Shown: positions 54,861 to 64,000 of the stretch, one piece after another
Layout: the number at the start of each line of letters is the position of its first letter
Numbering within the stretch: position 1 is the first letter of the stretch
Source: Saccopteryx bilineata
Lineage: Eukaryota > Chordata > Mammalia > Chiroptera > Emballonuridae
Assembly (NCBI RefSeq): GCF_036850765.1
Contig: NC_089494.1
Span: 58,669,809-58,733,808, forward strand
Direction: 5' to 3'
Length of the DNA stretch: 64,000 nucleotides
Program-made: the position numbers and the translations under genes
The notes under the pieces: model-generated
What the model saw: only the letters and a program-made list of their open reading frames with translations
Told to the model about the DNA's origin: nothing
Database searches by the model: none

Positions 54861-56600
54861 ATAAAGTGATAGTGAATCTCAATGCAATTCAATTATGCAA
54901 TTTGATGAAAAGAGAACTTTTCTCTATTCAGAAACTTATTTACTACATTAAAATTTCAAAATATATCGCAAGAAAAAAACATGATAATGAATGTTAACTA
55001 GACTTATTATAGTGATCATTTCATAATATATACAAATATCAAATCATTATGCTGTACATTTGAACTAATATAATGTTACATGTCAATTATATATCAGTAT
55101 TTTTATTTCAAAATAAACAAAGATGTACATACTCATTGGAAAGTATTCTAATTCTCCATAATTCTCAAGAAGAAAATGACAACTTACATGCAAATTTTTT
55201 AGTACAATCATAATTCTTCATCCAGCTAAAAAGTTTTTCAAACAAGTAGAGCACAAACACAATACAGCTGAACCAAATGTAGGTCATTAATTGTGTTCTG
55301 AAATCTCCATCTATATATAAAATTAAGAAAAAAAACTAGAAATACTCTTTAGAATTACAGTTTGCTATTAATAAAAACTATAGTCCGTATACAAAAATAA
55401 ACTGTTCAAAAATATCTCAAGAGTATCAATCCAGAGATAGGATTTGTAGATGAGTCTGTTACAAACTACTGCCCAATATCTTCTTCTAATTTCACATTCC
55501 TACCTCACTGCAGAGGGAGGTTTTGGAAGAAATCTTTTTAAGAACTCTCTGTAGGAAAACCTCGTAACTAATGTCACCACTGACACACTTATTTTCTTAA
55601 TATTACATTTTCTAAAAACATATTAGGTCATCATTCACCTTGCTTTTTTTCATGATTTACATTTTCTTTATGTTTATGAAGTATGATTTCCTTAATATTC
55701 TATTTTTATAATATATACGTAATAATTTATATTAGGATAACTTTTACATTTTTAACACCTTTACTAATGTTTCATAATATGTGCATAACTTTTTGTATGT
55801 GAAATACATTTTATTAGGTGGCGAATTTGTCATACTCTATAGTAGTTCGGCATTACGCAATATAAAAGCAAAAATGCTGTTATAGTTATTTTGCTTTGGT
55901 ATTACCACTGGCACTGGGAAATTATTTCAATACTGATGTTGAATTTGGCATTTTCATATGGCTTAACAAATGAGAATCATTTTCCTTAAAATTATGCCTA
56001 AAATTTTAAAAAATTATTCACAGATGGCCTCAAACGAAAACTAAACCTGATTACATGTGTTCGTTCTTAGCACTTGATGAAAATAATGAATCAAGATAAG
56101 CAGAAAATATCAGTTGTTGTGCACTAAAAAATGAAGTGATTTACAGACTGAAGAAGAATATTTGCCTTAGATTTTCTGTTGGGTAACATCCTAAAGAACT
56201 TCCAAGTTTTTAACATAGGCAAGGTCACTTTTTCCTCTCTTCATCTCAATCTGAAAAATCTGCCTATCTGGGCCTTACCATATTTATACCAACTTTTAGA
56301 GACTTTCCAGAAGTTGAAATGTAGGCATTTGGAATGCATTTGTACCTCACAAAATGTGTTATATTGCTTGAATAGCATGCAATTAATACTAGGTTACTCC
56401 AAAACCAATCTTGAAGTACCCGGTGTTAAAACAGAAAGTAGGCATATTTCCTAGGCTTCTCATTTTAAAGTTTTATATACATATATTCCCTCAACTTACT
56501 AATATAGTCTATGTATAGTCACAATTAATGTGATTACACTAAACTTAAAAATAACTTCTCATATAGAAATAGAGTATAATGGGTACATTAAAGGACATTA
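54861..56600. other. Intron 1 sequence, nothing recognised
   Basis: AT-rich. The frame at 56179-56454 is unsupported. Possible but unprovable old repeat pieces. Confidence 0.35.
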
Positions 56601-56629
56601 CAGCATCAACATTTTAAACACTGAGACTT

Positions 56630-56775
56630 TACATGACCATAGAATTTTAAAGCTACAAAGGTCCTTAGAAATCACCCTGTTCAACTGCTGATTTTTCAGA
56701 TATAGAAACCTGTGCCCAGAAAAGCGCTCATGATTACACAGCCAAGCTAGTTGGGAGCATCAGAAAGTGAACACC
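56630..56775 (+). repeat. MIR/L3-type mammalian-wide repeat
   Basis: ttaaagctacaaaggtcctt, agaaatcaccctgttcaact, ttcagatatagaaacctgtg and cagccaagctagtt follow a known ancient repeat pattern. Confidence 0.55.
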
Positions 56776-56810
56776 CAGTCTGGTGATTCTTCTTTAGAAA
56801 AGTCATATTT

Positions 56811-57170
56811 GCCCTGGCCAGTTGACTCAACGGTAGAGCATAGGCCAAGTATGTAGATGTCTGGATTCAATTCCCTGTCAGGGCACACAGGAGAAGCACC
56901 CATCTACTTCTCTATCCCTTCCCCTCTTGCTTCTCTCTCTCTCACTCTCTAATACTCTCCCGCAACCATGCTTGATGGAAGCAGGTTGGCCCTGGGTACT
57001 GAGGATGGCTCCATGGCCTCTGCCTCAGGCGCTAAGAAGAGCTCCGTTTCTGAGTAATGGAGTAACGCCCCAGATGGGCAGAGCATCACCCCTAGTGGGC
57101 TTGCCGGGTGGATCCCAGTTGGGGTGCATGCTGGAGTCTCTCTGCCTCCCCTCCTCTCACTGAAAAAAAA
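56811..57170 (+). mobile_element. Bat tRNA-derived SINE, long type (A), older copy
   Basis: Head gccctggccagttgactcaa, box B tggattcaattccc (diverged), short A-rich tail. Flanks aaaagtcatatt and aaaagtaatatc suggest an eroded TSD. Confidence 0.88.
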
Positions 57171-59540
57171 GAAAAAGTAATATCTGAAACCTACTAAGTC
57201 ATTCCCCCACGTAACCAAAATGATTTAGAGAAATTCTTTTTTCTTCACACCAATATTTTTCAAAGCACTATTACATGTAATTATTCAACACTGGACCTAA
57301 AAGAAAACATTTTAACATCAAGGAATATGGGTGCGGCAGGAGGTCCGGTGCCCTGTATTTCCTTCTCTACAATATAATGAATGCTGTCATCCAGAATAAT
57401 GTTCCAAAGCACAGCAAGCACTAAAATGATAAATGATAAAAGAATCACCAACTTTCTATAAGATTCAAGCAAAAGAATTCAGTTCTCAACTAACCCCAGA
57501 TATTAATTAACCAGGCTGATTTCTCAGACTTTCCAATTCATAAAGCTAACTAAACCAAATTCGATGTCTTCAAAATGCGAGACTCCTCTTCCTGGCAAGA
57601 AAAAAAAAATTTTTGCTTGATTTTTACTACATGAAAAATAATTACTTTTTTTTTTCAACACATTTCCACATCTGAACACTATACCAAATGGTGAAAAACA
57701 TATACAGGATTGTACTAGCTGGCGTAACAAAAGAAAATGAAGAAATAAAATAGCATCTCATGTACACAAGGTGGCAGTATTCTCCCATGATATACATATT
57801 TAGTATTCTGCATTTCCCAGTGCTACTGTTTGCACAATTTTTAACTGAAATATTTAGATGTAGCATTATTATTATCAATATTATTATTATTATTAAAATC
57901 ATAAAGTTCCTTTTTTATTCTGAAAATGGGAAATTTTCACTTTTAAGTCTCCGTGCGTACATAGTCAATTTACTATTCCTCTAATAATAATAAATTGCAA
58001 GCATCCTGATAAAAACACAGAATTATTTGTACCATTACTATCTAGTCATGATATTTTTTCATTAAAAAAATAAAAAAGAAAATATGCTTTAACCTACCTT
58101 CATTTTGGGTTAGCAATAAAGAAGGTCAACTAGCTAATAACTAAATAAAAGGAATTTTTCATCCAATGTAATTCCAATAATCAAAATTCTAAAAGACACT
58201 TCACTCCTTAACTTAGTTCAGATGAAAATCATATTTTCACTATCTTTTCCAATTTAAACAATAAGAAAGATCATATAATCTCAGAGCTTTAGAAAAATAA
58301 AAACTAAAGTATAAAACTTAAGCCCCATAGCTGAATTTCTAACTAGCCATACTTGGTATCAGTTAAATTCAAATTAATTCCATAAGTAATACAATACACA
58401 TAAGCTAAAAATTGAAAAATCTTTCAAGGGTTTTTTTGTGCTAATTAAAATCCTTATATCTGGTTATATGCTTAATTATTTCAAGATCTATATAAATTAC
58501 CTAAAAGAGATCATAAATTGAAGTGATGAGATAAGTGATGAGAATGACACCAAGATAGATTATATCCCTGAAAAGATCTGCTACAAAAAATTTCTGTAAA
58601 TAATATTTCTACTGGCTTCTTCTGTTTTTAAAAAAATTGCTTCTATTTTTAAAAAAATTGAAGCTAAGTTCTCATTAGAAATATAAAGGTTCAATGAGAG
58701 GAAAAACTATAGAATATTGTTTAATTCTAAATTTAATTTAAAACATATATGCTTTAAAATAATTTAAAACTATGTTTCTTATCTACTCTACAGGTCCTAC
58801 AAAATTAGTTCTACTCTCTATAGCAAAATCCCTATAAAACTTTGTTACAATCCTTATTGCCTCAATCTAACAGTGCAACTAATTCTCGTTCAAATAGTTT
58901 AAATAGCTTACTTATACATACAATAATTTATGTGCACTATAAAGCCTCTTTATAATAAAGATAAAATCAAATCGAAGACATAGATTATCACGTCATAATT
59001 AACACTGCTATAAATCTCACAGTTCCAAGATTGTTAAAACGTTAGAAAATAGATAAATGACATCTATCTTTGATAGGCTGGCACCATTAATCATCTGAAT
59101 CACAGAATATTTCCTCTTGCCCTGATTAAAACTCACCAAGCTACCTCTTCTAATTATATTTAATTCCCTATAGACAAAAACTGGCCAAATGAAATGACCA
59201 GGAGGCTTGATAATTTTATTTTCTCATCATGAATTAGTCTACTTGCATTCTAATTAACTGGTCACTAGTAAGAGTAGTTAACTGAGTCAGACTACCTAAA
59301 TATGATTGACACTAGACCCTGACAAGATCAAGTTTCTAGACAGGTCAACAATATCCCTGCCCTCCAGACAGTAAGACTTCTTGAAAACCTGGGCATTATT
59401 ATGCATCGCTTTGAACATCAACATGCATTTCAACCTTTCCTCAATATCCCCATTTTAAGTTTTAAAACTCCAGTTGCCACAAAAAATAGTTTGACCTTTC
59501 TGTGTTTTAAATTATTGAACAACTTCCCAATTTCTTCCAA
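57171..59540. other. Intron 1 sequence, nothing recognised
   Basis: Contains an (att)n run at about 57866-57896 and a small local repeat of ttctatttttaaaaaaattg at 58620-58665. Minus frames at 57281-57472 and 57524-57730 are discussed under findings and rejections. Confidence 0.4.
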
Positions 59541-60170
59541 TGTTATAGTATAAAATGGATAAAAATAAGATTTAAAACATAGAAAGTTGTTAGCAAGAAC
59601 ATGGAGAAAAGGAATCCGCGTGCATTTCTGGTAAGCTGCTCAACAGAACAATCATATGCCAAGTTTTCATAGGTAATGCCATTTCCATGACCAAGCTATA
59701 TAGTCCAAGTATTATATATATTTGGGACAAATTCACACACCGTTCCACAGGGGAACATGTGTCGTCTATTCTCTGGAGAACTGTTTGTAAGAGTAGCTGG
59801 AGACATCACCAGGAGAATGAGTAAGTGGTAAGTAAATTCTGTGAAACACAATGCAGTAGTCAGAAGCACTGAGTTAGATACACAACAGAGACAGGAAGAG
59901 ATTTTTCAAACAGTGGTGATGACAAAAAGAGAAACTAAAAGATTATTTTCTTTATACTATTGCATAATACCATTTAAGCAATTTAAAAATATACCTACTA
60001 AATAACACTGAATCTTTTACAAAACACATAGACATACATTTAAGAACATTCATGCGTGCCCATGAAAAGGGGCAAATGGAATGATTAGGAATCAAAGAGG
60101 AAAATAAAAGCAAGTGAGGCCTCCTATTTGTTCATAGACAAATGTCATAAACTAAATAAATATGATGACT
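59540..60170 (+). repeat. Possible ancient L1 tail
   Basis: tgttagcaagaacatggaga, gagaatgagtaagtggtaag and acacaatgcagtagtcag follow the order of an ancient L1 ORF2 end. Heavily diverged. Confidence 0.4.
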
Positions 60171-60770
60171 GCAACTCTAAACCTGAAGCACATATGCCGC
60201 TGAGCTCTTGAACAGCAGTGTACTTTCTCTCTGTTACAAGAAACAATTCTTTCTTTCACACATATACAGAAATTCCATGGTGGTTTGTTACAGTACCCTT
60301 GTTGGGATTCTTAGCAATCTCAGCAAGTTTTTGTTTTTTAAAATAATAGAATTCCATGAAGAATGACTCAGCTTCAATATACAGCAAACCAAATACATAT
60401 TTAACTTCCAAAACACTTTTTATAGTTTGCAAGAAATTGGCAGTTTGAGAAAACTTTTTAAAACCTGAATTCAAGGGTCAAAAATTGTGTCCAGGTCCAA
60501 TTCTTACGCACTTGCTTTGAATTAATTAATGGAAGGAAAAGGAATATCCAGGTATGGGTTGGGAGGAGAGAGGAGGTGAAGCTTAGAGCACACAGAAATA
60601 GGGAAAGAAGGGAGGACTGGGGTAAATAAGGCAAGGCCGGCCTTACCTGGCATTCACTACCTACTGCAAGTTGCTGGAGTACCTTCCCTTCTCCCCAAAC
60701 TTCTCATGCTCCCTACCTAATTTTACTAACTAGAAATGCAGGATTGTTTGAATCTCTTTGAAACAGAAAT
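60171..60770. other. Intron 1 sequence, nothing recognised
   Basis: No supported feature. A purine-rich patch (gggaggagagaggagg) is at about 60560. Confidence 0.4.
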
Positions 60771-60771
60771 A

Positions 60772-60945
60772 CAGTAGTCCCCCTTATTTGCAGTTTCACT
60801 TTTCATAGTTTCAGTTATCCGTGGTCAACTGTGGTCCAAAAATGTTAAATGGAAAATTACAAAAATAAATAGTAAGTTTTAAATTGTGCATCATTCCGAG
60901 TTGTGTGATGAAATCTCCTGGAGGAGTACAATCTATGACAACATC
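60772..60945. mobile_element. Tigger-like transposon fragment
   Basis: cagtagtcccccttatttgc, agtttcagttatccgtggtc, aactgtggtccaaaaatgtt and tgtgtgatgaaatctcctgg match the left half of a Tigger/Tc1-mariner element. The right half is missing. Confidence 0.72.
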
Positions 60946-61051
60946 AGCCTACATGCAAATTCTCCTCAATGCATATTATGTTTTTAATTGACAATTTGAT
61001 GAGGAAAATATATAACGTAAGTATTCTATTAGCAAACTAAAAATTACTAGT

Positions 61052-61165
61052 GGCCCTGGCTGAGTGGCTCAATGAAGAAAGCATCCATCTGGAGTACCAG
61101 AGGTTGCGGGTTCAACCCCCCAGTCAGGGAACATATGAGAAGCAATCAATGAGTACACAACTAAA
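61052..61165 (+). mobile_element. Short tRNA-derived SINE, diverged
   Basis: ggccctggctgagtggctca and gcgggttcaaccccccagtc give box A and box B regions of the same tRNA-like head, followed by gagaagcaatcaatgag. No long body. Confidence 0.7.
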
Positions 61166-61308
61166 TGGAGCCACTCAGTGAAATTTTACAGTGGGGATAC
61201 TGAAGAAAGATGAAATACATATTCAAGTTCAAGAACCAGTCCAAGAGTTATTTTTCCTATAAAGTATTTCCTATCTTCCTCAAAAAAATTTATGGCTCCT
61301 TCTCTATA

Positions 61309-62184
61309 CAGTCATCCCTCGCCATATCGTAGTTCACTTTTTGTGGTCTCACTGTATCACAAATTTTTAAATTGTATATATCTAATTTTGTATCTTGGAG
61401 TTTTCACTATATCACAGGATTTTGAGGTATGTAGGTATTTTTATATATTTATTATTTTTAATTATTTTTGCAGTAAAACACGCATTTTTGCGCCTAAAAA
61501 ATGGAAAATAATATAAAAATATTAATTAAAATATATTAAAATATTAAATTGAAATAAAATAAGGAAAATTACGTAGGTTTAAGAGTATAGAAAGTGTTTA
61601 AGAGCACAGGAAGTGTTTATAAGAGTGGCAAAGATTAATAACAGTGTGGGAAGGGTTTATAAGAGTGTAGAGCCCTGGACGGTTGGCTCAGTGGTAGAGC
61701 GTCGGCGTGGCGTGCAGAAGTCGCGGGTTCGGTTCCCGGCCAGGGCACACAGGAGAAGTGCCCATCTGCTTCTCCACCCCTCCCCCTCTCCTTCCTCTCT
61801 GTCTCTCTCTTCCCCTCCTGCAGCCAAGGCTCCATTGGAGCAAAGATGGCCCGGGCGCTGGGGATGGCTCTGTGGCCTCTGCCTCAGGCGCTAGAGTGGC
61901 TCTGGTCGTAGCATAGCGACGCCCAGGATGGGCAGAGCCTCGCCCCTGGTGGGCGTGCCGGGTGGATCCCGGTCGGGAGCATGCAGGAATCTGTCTGACT
62001 GTCTCTCCCCATTTCCAGCTTCAGAAAAATACAAAAAGAAAAAAAAAAAAAAGAGTGTAGAGAGGGTTTATAAAGCCTTAAAATATATATAAATAATAAA
62101 ATAAATATAAAGTTGCTACTTCGTGGATTTTCGCCTATGGGGGGGTTCTGGAACTTAACCCCTGCGATAGACGAGGGACCGCTC
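61309..62184. mobile_element. Tigger/mariner-like transposon with internal tandem repeats, split by a SINE
   Basis: Left end cagtcatccctcgccatatc after TA (61307-61308). Right end gatagacgagggaccgctc is the inverted repeat with mismatches. The sub-end ttttcgcctatggggggg is distinctive. Inside, the unit like gtgtttataagagtgtag recurs about five times at 61580-61670 and again after the SINE. Without the SINE the element is about 0.5 kb and non-coding. Confidence 0.78.
61671..62050 (+). mobile_element. Bat tRNA-derived SINE, long type (A), inside the Tigger-like element
   Basis: Head agccctggacggttggctca, A-tail. TSD aagagtgtag at 61661-61670 and 62051-62060 (both followed by ag). The target lies in the tandem repeats of the host transposon. 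Confidence 0.93.
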
Positions 62185-62637
62185 ATTAATTATAGCATTG
62201 ATTATACCATATCTTTTGTACGTCTATATATATCTCTCTATTGGACTGCCAATCAAGTTTGCAATGTTATATGTGGCACAGCATCAGCAAGCGGCACATA
62301 CTCACACTTTCTCTGAACAAAAGATTGGTCTGGTAATGCAATGGAGTATCATTTGAAGGGGAGAAAATAAAGATAAGACTACACATCTCATGTTTAATTA
62401 AGATTCTGTCTAGGTTGTTGTCAATATGAGAAAAAGCAAAAGAATCTTGAGAATCCCAACTAACAGAGAGAATCTGATTTGTCAACCGACTGGATAAGGG
62501 AGAGGGAATGAAGCAAGCAAGGCCTTATAACTGAGATGTTGGGCTTGAATGGTGGGAGTAAAGAGATATAGTGAAATATGTAAATTGAAGACAAAATAAT
62601 GGCCTTATACCTGCACGCTATGTTGCAGAAACCAGCA
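62185..62637. other. Intron 1 sequence, nothing recognised
   Basis: No gene or repeat family identified. Confidence 0.4.
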
Positions 62638-62651
62638 AGACATTAAGCTAG

Positions 62652-62872
62652 GCCTGACCTGTGGTGGCGCAGTGGATAAAGTGTCGACCTGGACTGCTGA
62701 GGTCGCCGGTTCGAAACCCTGGGCTTGCCCGGTCAAGGCACATATGGGAGTTGATGCTTTCTGCTCCTCCCCCACTTCTCTTTCTCTCTCCCTTCCCCTC
62801 TCTCTCTCTCTCTCTTTCCCCTCTAAAATGAATAAATAAATAATTTTTAAAAACACTTGAAAGAAAAAAAAA
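62652..62872 (+). mobile_element. Bat tRNA-derived SINE, short type (C)
   Basis: Head gcctgacctgtggtggcgca, box B ccggttcgaaacc, pyrimidine-rich end and aataaataaataa tail. TSD agacattaagctag at 62638-62651 and 62873-62886, perfect. Confidence 0.94.
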
Positions 62873-62980
62873 AGACATTAAGCTAGAAATGTGAACATGT
62901 AGGATGAGTTAGAAATATTAACTTAGAAATTCCCCCAATAATGGTAAAAGCTAAAACAGTCCAAATAAATTAGATTATTA

Positions 62981-63335
62981 GGCCCTGGCCGGTTGGCTCA
63001 GCAGTAGAGCATCAGCCTGTCGTGTGGTAGTCCCGGGTTTGATTCCCGGTCAGGGCACACAAGAGAAGTGCCCATCTGCTTCTCCTCCTTTCCCCCCCTC
63101 CTTCCTCTCTGTCTCTCTCTCCCCTCCTGCAGCCAAGGCTCCATTGGAGCTAAGTTGGCCCAGGTGCTGAGGACGGCTCCATGGCCTTCACCTCAGGCAC
63201 TAGAATAGCTCTGGCCACAGCAGAGCAACACCCTAGATGGGCAAAGCATCTCCCCCTGGTGGGCATGCCAGTGGATCCTGGTTGGGCGCATGCGGGAGTC
63301 TGTCTGACTGCCTCCCCGTTTCCAACTTCAGAAAA

Positions 63336-63382
<47 letters not shown>

Positions 63383-63384
63383 AA
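62981..63384 (+). mobile_element. Bat tRNA-derived SINE, long type (A), with CA-repeat tail
   Basis: Head ggccctggccggttggctca, box B gggtttgattccc. The A-tail has turned into a (CA)n microsatellite at 63339-63382. TSD agattatta at 62972-62980 and 63385-63393. Confidence 0.92.
63339..63382. repeat. (CA)n microsatellite in a SINE tail
   Basis: Runs of CA broken once by caaaca. It sits exactly where the SINE A-tail should be, so it probably arose from that tail. Confidence 0.93.
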
Positions 63385-63393
63385 AGATTATTA

Positions 63394-63713
63394 AGGAAGA
63401 AAATATATAAAAGAAAAGACTGAAAATTAATCTTAAGGATTTGTAAATTTAGGAAGCAGAGGAAGGAAAGTCAGCAAAGACAAGATCAGAAATGTAGGAA
63501 GGGTAGGAAGAATACTAGGATAGTACAACAGCATGGGACCTACAGAAAAACATAATATCTCTACAAGGTACGGTGGTTGGTTAGAGGGAGACTAAGAATT
63601 TTATAATTAGGTTATTAATGGCTTTTAAGAGGGCCATTTCAAATAGTTATTGATATAGGTAGAAAACAATTTCAAAAACTTACACACACATGCTTTTAAG
63701 AAGCAGGAAATGT
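63394..63713. other. Intron 1 sequence, nothing recognised
   Basis: Purine-rich on the plus strand, no feature assigned. Confidence 0.4.
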
Positions 63714-64000
63714 TGCCTGACCAGCCGGTGGCAGAATGGATAGAGCATCAGACTGGGACAAAGAGGACCCAGGTTCGAAACCCCAAGGTCACTGGCTTGA
63801 GCGTGGGCTCACCAGCTTGAGCATGGGATCATAGACATGACCCCATGGTCGCTACCTTGAGCAAGGGGTCATTCACTCTGCGGTAGCCTCCAGGTCAAGG
63901 CACATATGAGAAAGCAATCAATGAACAACAAAGGTGCCACAATGAATAATTGATGCTTCTCATGTCTCCCTTCCTGTCTGTCCCTGTCTCTTTGTCACAC
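63714..64000 (+). mobile_element. Bat tRNA-derived SINE, type B (cut by window end)
   Basis: Head gcctgaccagccggtggcag, box B aggttcgaaaccc, body and pyrimidine-rich stretch up to the last base. The tail and right TSD lie outside. Confidence 0.9.

Overview
This window is nuclear DNA of a mammal, almost certainly a bat (Chiroptera). The evidence is about two dozen tRNA-derived SINEs of the Ves/Rhin kind known from bats, young L1 elements, several DNA transposons with intact target-site duplications (TSDs), and older mammal-wide repeats (MIR, L2, ancient L1). I cannot place the family. The roughly 400-bp composite SINEs look unlike the short Ves of vespertilionids, but that is from memory. No bacterial, phage, plasmid or CRISPR feature is present.

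The only host gene I recognise is AGPS (alkylglycerone-phosphate synthase, the peroxisomal FAD enzyme that makes the ether bond of ether lipids), on the minus strand. Nine consecutive coding exons can be read at 50204-50293, 42922-43012, 40314-40434, 40146-40220, 34825-34896, 33224-33303, 29119-29199, 8315-8440 and 4776-4884. Each has AG/GT borders, and the reading frame runs unbroken across all eight joins (845 nt, about 282 codons). By comparison with the known protein they are exons 2-10. The first exon (start codon and peroxisomal signal) lies beyond 64000, and the exons after the tenth lie before base 1. The window from base 1 to 64000 is therefore intron 10, the exons and introns between, and part of intron 1.

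The introns are packed with mobile DNA. (1) 1-790 is the 3' end of a young L1. (2) Intron 8 (8441-29118, 20.7 kb) holds old L1 remnants at 9880-13260, a long L1 with a 5' UTR at 13690-21480, and an old inverted L1 at 21715-25745 that carries nested SINEs and a hAT. It also holds an L2 and further hATs. (3) Introns 1-7 hold SINEs, hAT and Tigger/mariner-like elements, a HAL1/L1 remnant at 44400-46430 and a 3' L1 stub at 47097-47264. (4) Intron 1 holds an old L1 at 51000-54860 and a Tigger-like element at 61309-62184 with a SINE inside it.

The long L1 is the most notable element. Its 2.4-kb 5' UTR starts with a perfect TGACGTCA palindrome and a YY1-like ATGGCGG, carries about 2.5 tandem copies of a 240-bp GC-rich monomer, then about 0.95 kb of polypyrimidine. 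It is inserted antisense to AGPS, so antisense transcription from its 5' UTR would run in the AGPS sense direction toward exons 9 and 10. Its ORF1 and ORF2 are broken. I found no undescribed system of enzymes; the findings are about transposon structure and possible gene-transposon interaction.
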